Notes: generated by a model not told the origin, from the letters alone. A stretch of DNA of 64,000 nt from Plantibacter sp. ME-Dv--P-122b (GCF_030209375.1 NZ_JARVSC010000006.1:1-64000); one strand, 5' to 3'. Shown: positions 1 through 10,042, counted from the stretch's first letter. A program made the numbers and translations.

Positions 1-38
1 ACCGCGGAGGTGCAGGGACCCTGGGAAGCGGGTCACGA

Positions 39-887
39 TCAGGTCTCGCGACGCGACCGCTGCTCGAGTTGCAGCTCGGCCCAATCGCCGATGGCCTTCG
101 TGGTCTCCGCCGGGCGGTCCCGGTGCACGTTGTGACCGGCCCCTTGGACGATCGTCAGGCTGACCTGGCGATTGGCGAGGACCTCGGCGGCGAGCGCGCC
201 GCGGAAGAGGCTGTACACCTCCGGGTCGGAGGCGATCACGAAGGTCGGGTTGCGCAGAGCGGCCGCCGCGGGGCGGACGTCCCACGGATGGTTCTGCTCG
301 CTCGTCTGCTCGATCGCCCATCGGCTCGCCTCGGACACGGCCTGGACCTTGATCTCCACGTCCAGCGGGTGCCACTCGGGGTTCTTCGCGCGGACGGATG
401 CGATCGTGTTGTCGGCGAAGGCGGCCTCCTGGCTGGCCCGGATGATCTCGGCGTCGTGGTCGTCGAGCGCGATGGCGGGGTCGAGCAGCACGACCGCCGC
501 CGCCCATCGCGGATCGGCTGCGGCGGCGACCGCCGTGGCGGCGCCTCCGAGCGAGTGTCCGACGACGAGGTCCCACGCGGCGTGCCCGACGCCGGGCGCC
601 GGTGCCGGCCTGGTGGCCAGCAGATCGGCGGCATAGGCCTCGACCCGGTAGTCGAGCGCACGCGGGGCGACGCCGTGGCCGCGGAGGTCGACCGCCTCCA
701 CGAGCCAACCGCGGTCGGCCAGGGCTGCGCAGATGCGCCAGGTACTCGGACCGTTGCTGCCGAGTCCGTGGACCACGAGCGCCCGAGCCGGAGCATCGTG
801 ACGACCCCAGCGGTGACGCGGGAGTTCCACGGGCGTGATCGTGCGGGCGGCGAGGCTGGAAGCGGTGTCGACGACGGGCTCGGTCAT
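39..887 (-). CDS. alpha/beta-fold hydrolase
   Basis: A 282-aa alpha/beta hydrolase. The family uses a Ser-Asp-His triad on esters, lactones or similar bonds; the substrate here cannot be read from sequence. Visible: oxyanion-hole segment HGLGSNG (residues 40-46), nucleophile elbow GHSLGG (110-115, Ser112), candidate acid Asp221 in ASDPEV, and His252 in GAGHNVHRDRP. No signal peptide, so cytoplasmic. It lies 22 bp downstream of the aldo-keto reductase on the same strand, so the two are probably co-transcribed. Length is normal for the family. Family call is firm; role unknown. Confidence 0.88.
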   Translation of the reverse strand: MTEPVVDTASSLAARTITPVELPRHRWGRHDAPARALVVHGLGSNGPSTWRICAALADRGWLVEAVDLRGHGVAPRALDYRVEAYAADLLATRPAPAPGVGHAAWDLVVGHSLGGAATAVAAAADPRWAAAVVLLDPAIALDDHDAEIIRASQEAAFADNTIASVRAKNPEWHPLDVEIKVQAVSEASRWAIEQTSEQNHPWDVRPAAAALRNPTFVIASDPEVYSLFRGALAAEVLANRQVSLTIVQGAGHNVHRDRPAETTKAIGDWAELQLEQRSRRET

Positions 888-909
888 GCGTTCAGCCTAC
901 GGTCTCGCG

Positions 910-1761
910 TCAGTCGAGCCGGTCCGGGTCGGTGCCGGTGCGCTCGCCGTTCTCGAGCGCCGAGATGGCGGCCAGGTCGTCGGCGTCGAGGCTGAAGTCG
1001 AACACCGCGAAGTTCTCCGCGATCCGCGCCGGCGTGGCCGACTTGGGGATGACGATGTTGCCGAGCTGCAGGTGCCAGCGCAGCACCACCTGCGCGACCG
1101 TGCGTCCGTGCTTCTGCGCGATGGCTCCGAGATCGGAGGTGACGTCGGACCCGTCTGCGGCGGGCGTGAAGAAGCGGCCGCGCGCGAGCGGCGACCAGGC
1201 CTCCGTCGCGATGCCGTGTGCCGCGTTGACGGCGCGCAACTCCCGCTGGGGGAGGAACGGGTGGAGTTCGATCTGGTTGACGGCCGGGGTGACCTCCGCC
1301 GACTCCAGGAGCCGCTCGAGGTGGCTGCGGTGGAAGTTGGAGACGCCGATGGAACGCGTACGTCCTTCGGTCCGCAACCGCTCCAGCGCGCGCCAGGTCT
1401 GGCGGTACCGGTCCTGCCCCGGTGCCGGCCAGTGGATGAGGTACAGGTCGACGTGGTCGAGGCCGAGGAGGTCCAGGCTCGTGTCGAACGCGCGCAGCGT
1501 CTCCTCGTACCCCTGATCGGTGTTCCAGACCTTCGTCGTGACGAAGAGTTCGTCGCGGGGGATGCCCGACTCGCGGATCGCGACGCCGGTGCCGCGCTCG
1601 TTGCCGTACAGCGAGGCGGTGTCGATGTGGCGGTACCCGACCTCGAGCGCCGTCCGCACGATGTCGGGGCTGTCGAGGTCCGGGACCTTGTACACGCCGA
1701 AGCCGAGCTGGGGGATCGTGTGCCCGTCGTTGAGGAGGACGGTCGGGGTGGTGTCTGCCAT
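910..1761 (-). CDS. aldo/keto reductase, 2,5-diketo-D-gluconate reductase-like
   Basis: A 283-aa NADPH-dependent aldo-keto reductase of the compact bacterial type (2,5-diketogluconate reductase/AKR5-like), reducing aldehydes or ketones in the cytosol. The catalytic tetrad is visible as Asp47 (HIDTAS), Tyr52 (LYGNE), Lys77 (TTKVWN) and His110 (LIHWP); the NADPH site IPKSATPARI lies near the C-terminus. The reading frame stays open upstream, but homology begins at MADTTPT, so I take the ATG at 1761; the extension would overlap the divergent FMN reductase. Starts are 48 bp apart, giving a shared divergent promoter region. Substrate is not predictable. Confidence 0.92.
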   Translation of the reverse strand: MADTTPTVLLNDGHTIPQLGFGVYKVPDLDSPDIVRTALEVGYRHIDTASLYGNERGTGVAIRESGIPRDELFVTTKVWNTDQGYEETLRAFDTSLDLLGLDHVDLYLIHWPAPGQDRYRQTWRALERLRTEGRTRSIGVSNFHRSHLERLLESAEVTPAVNQIELHPFLPQRELRAVNAAHGIATEAWSPLARGRFFTPAADGSDVTSDLGAIAQKHGRTVAQVVLRWHLQLGNIVIPKSATPARIAENFAVFDFSLDADDLAAISALENGERTGTDPDRLD

Positions 1762-1809
1762 GGCACCAGTATCCTCGACAGGGCCACCGTCACCGTCGAA
1801 AGGGAGCCC

Positions 1810-2376
1810 ATGCCGCAACTCATGATCGTCACCGGGAGCGTCCGTCCCGAACGGGTGGGCGGTGCCGTCGCCGATTGGGTCACCGGCGTGGCCGAGGCGG
1901 ACGAACGGTTCACCGTGGACGCGGTCGATCTCCGGGAGCTGGCGTTGCCGTTCATGGACGAGCCGGCGCACCCGCGGAAGCGCGCCTACGTCCACCCGCA
2001 CACGATCTCCTGGAGCGAGCGGGTCGACCGGACGGACGCCTTCGTGTTCGTGACGCCCGAGTACAACTACAGCTACGCACCCGCCCTCAAGAACGCGCTC
2101 GACTACCTCATGCACGAGTGGGCGCGGAAGCCGGTCGGGATCGTCAGCTACGGCGGGCTGTCGGGCGGAACGCGCGGCGTCGTCGCGCTTCGACCTGTCC
2201 TGCAGGCACTCGGCCTCGTCAGTACGGGTGCGAACGTGGAGATCCCCTACGTCTCACGGCAGATCGTAGACGGCGTGTTCACGCCAAACGACCGCCAGAC
2301 GACCATGTTGCCGATGATGCTGGGCGAACTGGCCGCACTCGACGGGGCCCTCGCGCCGCTGCGCGCCGCCGACTGA
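1810..2376 (+). CDS. NADPH-dependent FMN reductase family protein
   Basis: A 188-aa flavodoxin-fold NAD(P)H:FMN reductase (azoreductase/chromate-reductase-like). The FMN-phosphate loop GSVRPERVGG is at residues 9-18, and the flavin-binding segment TPEYNYSYAPALKNALD is the family hallmark. The start ATG at 1810 is preceded by GAAAGGGAG, a good ribosome binding site; the open frame upstream is antisense to the aldo-keto reductase and is not coding. It is divergent from that gene and convergent with the MFS gene, with 11 bp between stops. Probably a general quinone or flavin reductase in stress protection; the substrate is inferred only. Confidence 0.9.
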   Translation: MPQLMIVTGSVRPERVGGAVADWVTGVAEADERFTVDAVDLRELALPFMDEPAHPRKRAYVHPHTISWSERVDRTDAFVFVTPEYNYSYAPALKNALDYLMHEWARKPVGIVSYGGLSGGTRGVVALRPVLQALGLVSTGANVEIPYVSRQIVDGVFTPNDRQTTMLPMMLGELAALDGALAPLRAAD

Positions 2377-2387
2377 GGCGAGACAGC

Positions 2388-3596
2388 TCAGGACGGGTGG
2401 GTGTTGATCGGCTCGGTGTCGGGGATCGGGCTCGCATCGCGGCCGCGGAGGTCGGGGTGCCAGCGGTGACCGATCCACGGGATCACGAAACCGAACAGCG
2501 CGAACGCACCGGCGACCCAGAACGCGCCGACCGCTCCGGAGCCGTCGATGAGGAAGCCGGCCGCCGCCGACCCCATCGCGGCACCGATGAGCTGACCGGT
2601 GCCGACCCAGCCGTAGGCCTCGGCGGTGTCGCTGAACTTCACGCTCGCTGAGACGATGGCGAACAGCACGGCGAGGGCCGGAGCGATGCCGATGCCCGCG
2701 ATGAAGAGGGTGACCGAGAGCCACCAGGCGTTGAGGAAGAGGCTCGCGACGGCGAGTCCGGCGAAGACGATGAAGATGCGGCGCGCCAGCGCGTAGGGGC
2801 CGATCGGGGTGTGTCCGAGGGCGAGGCCGCCGGCCAGTGAGCCGACCGAGAAGATCGCGAGCACGATGCCCGCCTCGAGGCCGTCGTGCCCGAAGGTCGC
2901 GACGACGCCCGCCTCGACGGCCGAACAGGCGCCGATGAGGAGGAAGCCGACCACGGTGGCGAGGAGGACCGGCGGGCGCTTGAGCACCTGCCCGAGTTTG
3001 CGACGGCTCCGCGGGATGCGGACGCGCCCGACCTCCGGTGAGGAGATGAACCACAGGCAGCCGACGACCATGATCGCCGCCGCGAGCGCGATGCCCCAGA
3101 CGGTGCCGACCTGGGTGGACACGAAGGTGGTCACGACGGGCCCGAGCACCCAGATGATCTCCTGGGCCGAGGCGTCGAGGGAGAACAGCGGGGTGAGCTG
3201 CTGGGAGGTGACGAGCTTCGGGTAGATGGTGCGGACCGCGGGCTGGACGGGCGGGGTGCTCAGCCCGGCGACGAATCCGACCGCCATGTAGGCGGGGACG
3301 GTCATGGTGACGAGGGCGATGGTCGTGACGGAGACGGCACACACCGCGAGGGTGAGGAGGAGTACCTTGCGGATGCCCCAGACGCCCATCCATCGACTCG
3401 TGAGGGGCCCGGCGATCGCCTGCCCGATGCTCGTCGCGGCGAGGACGAGCCCGGCGGCCCCGTAGGAGCCGGTGACCTGCTCGATGTGGAGGAGGAAGGC
3501 CAGGGAGAGCATCCCGAACGGGAAGCGTGCGGTGAGCTGCGCCGCGATGATCCGGGCGACGCCTGGGGTACGAAGAAGGTCACGGTAGCTGCTCAC
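2388..3596 (-). CDS. MFS transporter, 12-TM type
   Basis: A 402-aa major facilitator superfamily permease. About twelve hydrophobic helices can be traced from FGMLSLAFLLHI to VAGAFALFGFVIPWI, with the loop-2-3 motif in degenerate form (SRWMGVWGIRKVLLL). Probably a drug or metabolite exporter in the cytoplasmic membrane. The ATG at 3596 starts MSSYRDLLRTPGVARIIAAQL, a typical N-terminus for this actinobacterial MFS group. It stands alone, with the nrd control region upstream on the other strand. No substrate can be assigned. Confidence 0.88.
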   Translation of the reverse strand: MSSYRDLLRTPGVARIIAAQLTARFPFGMLSLAFLLHIEQVTGSYGAAGLVLAATSIGQAIAGPLTSRWMGVWGIRKVLLLTLAVCAVSVTTIALVTMTVPAYMAVGFVAGLSTPPVQPAVRTIYPKLVTSQQLTPLFSLDASAQEIIWVLGPVVTTFVSTQVGTVWGIALAAAIMVVGCLWFISSPEVGRVRIPRSRRKLGQVLKRPPVLLATVVGFLLIGACSAVEAGVVATFGHDGLEAGIVLAIFSVGSLAGGLALGHTPIGPYALARRIFIVFAGLAVASLFLNAWWLSVTLFIAGIGIAPALAVLFAIVSASVKFSDTAEAYGWVGTGQLIGAAMGSAAAGFLIDGSGAVGAFWVAGAFALFGFVIPWIGHRWHPDLRGRDASPIPDTEPINTHPS

Positions 3597-3694
3597 AAGG
3601 ACACCAGTCTAGGGACCGGTTCCGACACGCGCGACACGCCCGCGACACGCCCAAGCCGACAACTGATGTCGGAGGTGCGGAGGAGAATCTCGCC

Positions 3695-3826
3695 TGTGGA
3701 TAGATATCCCTCAGACGGGGGAGAAAAGGCCGTCAATCCGGGATTTTCGTGTCGCCCACGAGCGTTGTACCCAGTGGAGAACCGGTGGATAACTCGCCCG
3801 AAACGGTGGAGAACCCGGTGGAAAAC
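3695..3826. promoter_or_regulatory. array of DnaA-box-like GTGGANAAC repeats upstream of nrdH
   Basis: The sequence shows TGTGGATAG at 3695-3703, one base from a DnaA box. Four GTGGANAAC elements follow at 3774 (GTGGAGAAC), 3785 (GTGGATAAC), 3806 (GTGGAGAAC) and 3818 (GTGGAAAAC). Their spacings of 11, 21 and 12 bp place them on one face of the helix. DnaA boxes read TGTGGAYAA on this strand; these match the core but most lack the leading T. DnaA controls nrd transcription in other bacteria, so a DnaA or DnaA-like input to ribonucleotide reductase is plausible. Function is inferred. Confidence 0.5.
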
Positions 3827-3839
3827 TACAGGGCTGTAA

Positions 3840-3887
3840 CTACTAGCCCTTGGGGTTGGCCTGAAGGTCGCCAACTATATGTAGTAT
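3840..3887 (+). promoter_or_regulatory. NrdR boxes and candidate promoter of nrdHIEF
   Basis: The 16-mer at 3872-3887, CAACTATATGTAGTAT, matches the NrdR box (acaCwAtATaTwGtgt) at all but a few outer positions. A degenerate partner lies at 3840-3855 (CTA, seven bases, TTG), its conserved C 32 bp upstream, the spacing usual for paired NrdR boxes. A candidate -35 TTGGCC (3856-3861) and -10 TATGTA (3878-3883), 16 bp apart, would place the good box over the -10. NrdR would therefore repress when dATP is high. The first box is weak; the second is convincing. Confidence 0.7.
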
Positions 3888-3949
3888 TGGAACCCCGGCG
3901 CAGGACGCCGCGGGAATCACCAGATTTTGAGGGGAAGGCACGAAGAGCT

Positions 3950-4183
3950 ATGGCAATCACGGTCTACACGAAGCCCAGTTGCGTGCAGTGCACCGCGACG
4001 TACCGCGCACTCGACAACAAGGGCATCGAGTACAACATCCTCGACCTCTCGGTCGACGAGAACGCGCTCGAGCAGGTCAAGGCCCTCGGCTACCTGCAGG
4101 CACCGGTCGTCATCACCGAGGAAGACCACTGGTCGGGCTTCCGTCCCGACAAGATCGAAGAGCTCGCCGCACGTCTGGCTTGA
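3950..4183 (+). CDS. nrdH: glutaredoxin-like NrdH redoxin
   Basis: A 77-aa NrdH redoxin, the electron donor that re-reduces the NrdE dithiol after each turnover. It has a glutaredoxin-like fold with thioredoxin-like specificity. The redox motif is CVQC (residues 11-14), followed by the NrdH-type WSGFRPDKI C-terminus (residues 61-69), which binds the partner reductase. The ATG at 3950 follows a GAGGGGAAGG ribosome binding site. First gene of the nrdHIEF operon, behind the NrdR boxes; 84 bp separate it from nrdI. Confidence 0.97.
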   Translation: MAITVYTKPSCVQCTATYRALDNKGIEYNILDLSVDENALEQVKALGYLQAPVVITEEDHWSGFRPDKIEELAARLA

Positions 4184-4267
4184 GCCCACGGTCGCAGGCG
4201 TCATCATGAGCCGGCTCCAGCAGCACCGCACCATCCGCCCGTCCGGACGGCGACGAGGAGGCCTCCC

Positions 4268-4681
4268 GTGCAACCACGGCTGATCTACTTCTCCAGCATT
4301 TCCGGCAACACGCATCGCTTCATGCAGAAGCTCGACCTGCCCTCGTTGCAGATCCCGCTGTATGCGAAAGACGAAGCCGTGCACGCAACGGCACCCTACG
4401 TCCTCGTGACCCCCACCTATGGCGGGGGCAACGGCGACGGAGCGGTGCCCAAACAGGTGATCCGGTTCCTCAACGTGGAGGCCAACCGCTCCCTGATCCG
4501 CGGGGTCATCGCCGCCGGCAACACGAACTTCGGCGAGGCCTACGGGCTCGCCGGCGACGTGATCGCCAGCAAATGCAAGGTCCCGCACCTGTACCGCTTC
4601 GAACTCTTCGGAACCCAGGACGATGTCACCACCGTCCACAATGGATTGGAATCATTTTGGCAGCAGCGCCAGTTTCAGTGA
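4268..4681 (+). CDS. nrdI: flavodoxin-like protein NrdI
   Basis: A 137-aa NrdI flavoprotein. In class Ib systems its FMN reacts with O2 to generate the oxidant that assembles the Mn(III)2-tyrosyl radical of NrdF. Visible: FMN phosphate loop [11 protein letters not shown] (9-19), [11 protein letters not shown] (48-58), and the conserved [13 protein letters not shown] (84-96). The start is a GTG at 4268, eight or so bases after GAGGAGG. The stop overlaps the nrdE GTG start (GTGA at 4678-4681), so the two are translationally coupled. Length is normal. Confidence 0.96.
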   Translation: MQPRLIYFSSISGNTHRFMQKLDLPSLQIPLYAKDEAVHATAPYVLVTPTYGGGNGDGAVPKQVIRFLNVEANRSLIRGVIAAGNTNFGEAYGLAGDVIASKCKVPHLYRFELFGTQDDVTTVHNGLESFWQQRQFQ

Positions 4682-6810
4682 TCGACGCACCGTCGACGAG
4701 CCAGATGGACTACCACTCGCTCAACGCGATGCTCAACCTCTACGGCCCGAACGGCGAGATCCAGTTCGACAAGGACCGTGAGGCCGCGCGGGAGTACTTC
4801 CTCCAGCACGTCAACCAGAACACCGTGTTCTTCCACTCGCTGAAGGAACGGCTCGACTACCTCGTCGAGAAGGAGTACTACGAGCAGGCAGTGCTCGACA
4901 AGTACTCGTTCGACTTCATCCAGGAGCTCAACGACCTGGCCTACTCGAAGAAGTTCCGCTTCCAGACCTTCCTCGGCGCGTTCAAGTACTACACCTCGTA
5001 CACGCTGAAGACCTTCGACGGCAAGCGCTACCTCGAGCGCTTCGAGGACCGCGTCGTCATGACCGCCCTCGGCCTCGCCGACGGCGACCAGCAGCTCGCG
5101 GTCGCGCTCGTCGAGGAGATCATCGCGGGTCGGTTCCAGCCGGCGACGCCCACCTTCCTCAACTCGGGCAAGGCCCAGCGCGGCGAGCTCGTCTCCTGCT
5201 TCCTCCTGCGCATCGAGGACAACATGGAGTCGATCGCCCGTGGCATCAACTCCGCGCTCCAGCTCTCGAAGCGTGGCGGCGGTGTGGCGCTCTCGCTGTC
5301 GAACATCCGCGAGTCCGGTGCGCCGATCAAGCAGATCGAGAACCAGTCGAGCGGCATCATCCCCGTGATGAAGCTCCTCGAGGACTCCTTCAGCTACGCG
5401 AACCAGCTCGGTGCCCGCCAGGGCGCCGGAGCCGTGTACCTCAACGCGCACCACCCCGACATCCTCCGCTTCCTCGACACCAAGCGTGAGAACGCCGACG
5501 AGAAGATCCGGATCAAGACGCTGTCCCTCGGCGTCGTCGTCCCCGACATCACCTTCGACCTCGCGAAGAAGGGCGAGGACATGTACCTGTTCTCCCCGTA
5601 CGACGTCGAGCGCGTCTACGGTGTGCCGTTCGGCGACATCTCGGTGAGCGAGAAGTACCACGAGATGGTCGACGACTCCCGCATCAAGAAGACGAAGATC
5701 AACGCCCGCGAATTCTTCCAGACCATCGCGGAGATCCAGTTCGAGTCCGGCTACCCGTACATCGTGTTCGAAGACACGGTGAACAAGGCGAACCCCATCA
5801 AGGGCCGCATCAACATGTCGAACCTCTGCTCGGAGATCCTCCAGGTCAACACGCCGACCACCTACAACGAGGACCTCTCGTACAAGGAGATCGGCAAGGA
5901 CATCTCCTGCAACCTCGGCTCGCTGAACATCGCGCTCACGATGGACTCGCCCGACTTCGGTCGCACGGTCGAGACCGCCATCCGCGGCCTCACCTCCGTG
6001 TCCGACCAGAGCCACATCTCCTCGGTGCGTTCGATCGAGGACGGCAACGACAAGTCGCACGCCATCGGCCTCGGCCAGATGAACCTCCACGGCTACCTCG
6101 CCCGCGAGCGCGTGCACTACGGCAGCCCTGAGGGCATCGACTTCACGAACATCTACTTCTACACGGTGGTGTTCCACGCGCTGCGCGCCTCGAACCTCAT
6201 CGCCAAGGAGCGCGGGGAGACCTTCGACGGTTTCGCCGACTCGCAGTACGCGTCGGGTGTGTTCTTCGACAAGTACATCGACCAGGTCTGGGAGCCCGAG
6301 ACGGCTCGCGGCCGCGAGCTCTTCGAGCAGGCCGGCGTGCAGATCCCGACGCAGGCGGACTGGACGGCTCTCAAGGCGTCCATCCAGGAGTACGGCATCT
6401 ACAACCAGAACCTCCAGGCCGTCCCGCCGACCGGTTCGATCTCCTACATCAACAACTCCACGTCGTCGATCCACCCGATCGCGTCGAAGATCGAGATCCG
6501 CAAGGAAGGCAAGCTCGGTCGCGTGTACTACCCGGCTCCGTTCATGACGAACGACAACCTGGAGTACTACGAGGACGCCTACGAGATCGGTGCCGAGAAG
6601 ATCATCGACACGTACGCCGCGGCGACGCAGCACGTCGACCAGGGGCTGTCGTTGACGCTGTTCTTCAAGGACACCGCCACCACGCGCGACATCAACAAGG
6701 CGCAGATTTACGCATGGAAGAAGGGCATCAAGACCATCTACTACATCCGTCTCCGCCAGCTCGCGCTTGAGGGCACGGAAGTCGACGGCTGCGTCAGCTG
6801 CATGCTCTAA
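4678..6810 (+). CDS. nrdE: class Ib ribonucleotide reductase alpha subunit
   Basis: A 710-aa catalytic subunit reducing NDPs to dNDPs. The redox-active cysteine pair is Cys174 (ELVSCFLL) with its downstream partner, and the thiyl radical cysteine is Cys384 in NLCSEIL, with Glu386. The radical-transfer tyrosine pair appears in TIYYIRLR, and the mobile C-terminal dithiol is CVSC (705-708), the target of NrdH. The GTG at 4678 overlaps the nrdI stop, and the product then begins [20 protein letters not shown], as in actinobacterial homologues; an ATG at 4705 is possible. There is no ATP-cone, as expected for class Ib. Confidence 0.97.
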   Translation: MIDAPSTSQMDYHSLNAMLNLYGPNGEIQFDKDREAAREYFLQHVNQNTVFFHSLKERLDYLVEKEYYEQAVLDKYSFDFIQELNDLAYSKKFRFQTFLGAFKYYTSYTLKTFDGKRYLERFEDRVVMTALGLADGDQQLAVALVEEIIAGRFQPATPTFLNSGKAQRGELVSCFLLRIEDNMESIARGINSALQLSKRGGGVALSLSNIRESGAPIKQIENQSSGIIPVMKLLEDSFSYANQLGARQGAGAVYLNAHHPDILRFLDTKRENADEKIRIKTLSLGVVVPDITFDLAKKGEDMYLFSPYDVERVYGVPFGDISVSEKYHEMVDDSRIKKTKINAREFFQTIAEIQFESGYPYIVFEDTVNKANPIKGRINMSNLCSEILQVNTPTTYNEDLSYKEIGKDISCNLGSLNIALTMDSPDFGRTVETAIRGLTSVSDQSHISSVRSIEDGNDKSHAIGLGQMNLHGYLARERVHYGSPEGIDFTNIYFYTVVFHALRASNLIAKERGETFDGFADSQYASGVFFDKYIDQVWEPETARGRELFEQAGVQIPTQADWTALKASIQEYGIYNQNLQAVPPTGSISYINNSTSSIHPIASKIEIRKEGKLGRVYYPAPFMTNDNLEYYEDAYEIGAEKIIDTYAAATQHVDQGLSLTLFFKDTATTRDINKAQIYAWKKGIKTIYYIRLRQLALEGTEVDGCVSCML

Positions 6811-6811
6811 C

Positions 6812-7905
<1,094 letters not shown>

Positions 7906-7924
7906 TCACCGCGCAACTGCGCTG

Positions 7925-7975
7925 AACGCACGAGGGCCGGATGGAATCATCGATTCCATCCGGCCCTCGTGCGTT
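7925..7975 (+). terminator. terminator of nrdHIEF
   Basis: A perfect 23-bp stem (7925-7947 with 7953-7975) with a 5-base loop starts 20 bp after the nrdF stop. No U-tract follows, as is common in high-GC actinobacteria. It closes the nrd operon before the unrelated membrane-protein gene at 8033. Confidence 0.85.
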
Positions 7976-8032
7976 GAGCGACCTCAGCGGTTAGCGTGGA
8001 GGGACGCACGATCGATCTTGGGGGAGACCACC

Positions 8033-8542
8033 GTGAGCGCGACACTCGAACAACACCGCGAGGCCATCGGACCGGAGCTGCCTGGTGCAGAGGTCATCCG
8101 AGCGATTCGCGCGCTACTGATCTGGGCCGTCTTGGCGTCATTGGTCTACACCGCGCTGACGCACGCGACGGAGGGTATCTGTCCCGGCGGGTTCGACGGC
8201 AGCGGTGGATTCATCGATGCCGACGGCGGACCGACGGACACCGCACCCACGTGCTTGACCGTTTCCCTGCTGCCGAGCCCGATCGTCTACGGCATCATCG
8301 GCGGCACCATCATCGGGGTGCTGAGTGTCATCCTCCGCCGAGCGTCAGCTCAGGCCCAGGCCCTGCGATTCATCTCCCGTGCCCGCTGGATCGTCTGCGG
8401 CGTTGCGCTCGTGAGCATCCTCGTCGCGCAGGTCTGGTTCGCTCAACTCGACGTGACCAGTTGGAATGGAGGCCAGATCGACGTGATGTTCCCGTTCCCG
8501 TTCGCATCAGGAAGCGTGGAGATCTCACCTCTGCAGGACTGA
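8033..8542 (+). CDS. hypothetical three-helix membrane protein
   Basis: A 169-aa protein I do not recognise. It has three predicted membrane helices: ALLIWAVLASLVYTALTHA (about 25-43), a second around LLPSPIVYGIIGGTIIGVL, and a third around WIVCGVALVSILVAQVWF. The loop between helices 1 and 2 holds two cysteines and a Gly/Asp-rich stretch, and would lie outside the cytoplasm. I choose the GTG at 8033 because GGGGGAG lies six bases upstream; a TTG at 8018 in the same frame is less likely. Convergent with the small membrane gene at 8548, only 5 bp apart. No function proposed. Confidence 0.6.
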   Translation: MSATLEQHREAIGPELPGAEVIRAIRALLIWAVLASLVYTALTHATEGICPGGFDGSGGFIDADGGPTDTAPTCLTVSLLPSPIVYGIIGGTIIGVLSVILRRASAQAQALRFISRARWIVCGVALVSILVAQVWFAQLDVTSWNGGQIDVMFPFPFASGSVEISPLQD

Positions 8543-8547
8543 GCCGC

Positions 8548-8775
8548 TCAGCCGCCCAAGGCGGTGCTGATGCCACCGAAGCCGACCAGGAAGAAGTAGA
8601 AGAACGCCGTCGCGCCCTGGACGACCGGGAGGAAGAGCACCGCGATCGCGGTGATCACGATCGTGAGGATGACGACGAGTGAGACGAGACTCACGACACC
8701 GTTGCGTCCAGCGCTCGGAGCCTCGACGGGTTCGGCGACGAGCAGCTCGTCCATGGTCGCTTCGGTCGTCAGCAT
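8548..8775 (-). CDS. small hypothetical two-helix membrane protein
   Basis: A 75-aa protein with a soluble acidic N-terminus (about 25 residues) and two hydrophobic helices, VSLVSLVVILTIVITAIAVLF and GATAFFYFFLVGFGGIS. The ATG at 8775 follows GGGAGAACG, a fair ribosome binding site; a second ATG eight codons later could serve instead. No family recognised. The small size, membrane character and good start context make it a likely real gene, but codon evidence is limited. Confidence 0.55.
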   Translation of the reverse strand: MLTTEATMDELLVAEPVEAPSAGRNGVVSLVSLVVILTIVITAIAVLFLPVVQGATAFFYFFLVGFGGISTALGG

Positions 8776-8903
8776 CGTTCTCCCGGTGGTTCTGGTGTCC
8801 TCGACCCTACCTGGCGATCGGCCGTGCGCCGCTGACTCGCCCGAGGATGTCCAATTTCGACGAGGAAACGTGCAGATTCGGGCGACTCAGCGACGGCGGG
8901 TGG

Positions 8904-9284
8904 TCAGCGACGGGTGGACCAGAGGGCCCAGGCGATGAGCACGGGCTGGAAGAAGAGGCGGGTGAACCGGCGGCTGTCGGTGTCGAGACCGAAGGCGTCG
9001 CGGCGGTTGAGCCACTGGGAGAGGTTGCCTGGGAAGATCGCAGTGAAGAACGCCGCAGCGAGGTTGCCGACGGCCGTCCGCTTGACGCCTGAGGCGAGTG
9101 CCGCACCCAGCGCGATCTCGACGACGCCCGAGGCGAGCACGGTGGTGTCCTCGTCGATCGGGACCCATTCCGGTACCTGCGCCTGGAAGTCCTTCCGAGC
9201 GAAGGTCAGGTGGCTGATGCCGGCGAACATGAGCGCGCCTCCGAGCAGCAGACGTGCGGCGGTGCGGGCTTTCGATCCAGCCAT
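8904..9284 (-). CDS. DoxX-like membrane protein
   Basis: A 126-aa four-helix membrane protein of the DoxX/DUF4260-like group. The start MAGSKARTAARLLLGGALMFAGISHLTF and the segment FQAQVPEWVP are typical of small DoxX-family proteins, which sit in the cytoplasmic membrane; proposed roles involve thiol and quinone metabolism but are not firmly established. Helices lie near residues 9-28, 48-66, 69-88 and 106-122. It is a single gene with 95 bp to the next gene on the same strand. Family call good, function uncertain. Confidence 0.75.
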   Translation of the reverse strand: MAGSKARTAARLLLGGALMFAGISHLTFARKDFQAQVPEWVPIDEDTTVLASGVVEIALGAALASGVKRTAVGNLAAAFFTAIFPGNLSQWLNRRDAFGLDTDSRRFTRLFFQPVLIAWALWSTRR

Positions 9285-9379
9285 GAGGGTCCTCTCGACG
9301 ATGGTGATGTCACCACGCTATCCGGAGATCGGTGGACCGACGGCGGGTTGGAGTGCACAGATGTCCAGCAGCCGAGCGC

Positions 9380-10042
9380 TCAGTCGTCGATCTGCGAGTT
9401 CGCGTCGAGACGATGCCAGGTGCGGTTGTGGTAGACGAGCGGTGCACCGTCGAAGCTGGGGCTGAACGTCGGGGCGGCGGGAGCGGGCGCCTCGGCGGCA
9501 GGCTCGGCCCGGACCGGCTCCGTCGGAGCTTGCGGCTGTGAGACGCTCGACTCCAGCGCGTGCACCGCGATGACCGTTGAGGTCCCGGCCTCCATGCGGT
9601 TCACGATGCGTCCGCGGATCCAGACGCCGTTGCCCGTGAAGTACGGCTCGCCCGTCGGCAGGCGGTCCCAGATGGAGGTGTCGGCGAAACGATTGATGCC
9701 GCTCGTCGCGCAGAGCTTCGCGATGTGCAGCTGCTCGGATCCCAAGAGGTGGACGACGACGGTGTCGGACGCGGTGATCGTCGGTGCGCTGGAGGACAGC
9801 GACGACACCGAGAAGACGAGGAGCGGTGGTTCCGCACTCACGGAGAAGACGGAGGTGGCGGTGAGTCCGACCGGGCCGGAGCCGTCGTCGGCGGTGATGA
9901 CCGAGACACCGGCCGGGTGCTGACGGAACGCCGCCTTGAAGTCGTCGGGGGACAGGGAGGCGAAACCGGGGGCGACCTCGCCACCGTCGACGGGGGACGG
10001 CAAGGCGGTCACGGAGGCGGCTGCCGGGTGGACTGAGCTCAC
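9380..10042 (-). CDS. flavin reductase family protein
   Basis: A 220-aa protein with a flavin reductase-like (FMN-binding split barrel) domain at about residues 32-165: FRQHPAGVSVITADD, GLTATSVFSVSAEPPLLVFSV and the GIN.RF segment. Such proteins supply reduced FMN to two-component monooxygenases or are stand-alone oxidoreductases. A linker of Ala/Pro/Glu repeats (about 166-195) joins the domain to a short conserved tail, APLVYHNRTWHRL, which usually follows directly as the last strand of the fold. The 30-residue insertion is a local oddity. Divergent from the sulfurtransferase gene; no partner oxygenase nearby. Confidence 0.85.
   Translation of the reverse strand: MSSVHPAAASVTALPSPVDGGEVAPGFASLSPDDFKAAFRQHPAGVSVITADDGSGPVGLTATSVFSVSAEPPLLVFSVSSLSSSAPTITASDTVVVHLLGSEQLHIAKLCATSGINRFADTSIWDRLPTGEPYFTGNGVWIRGRIVNRMEAGTSTVIAVHALESSVSQPQAPTEPVRAEPAAEAPAPAAPTFSPSFDGAPLVYHNRTWHRLDANSQIDD

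Noticed and set aside
3593-3874. 93-aa frame over the nrd control region
   Set aside because: Covers the DnaA-like and NrdR sites, has no ribosome binding site and no family resemblance.
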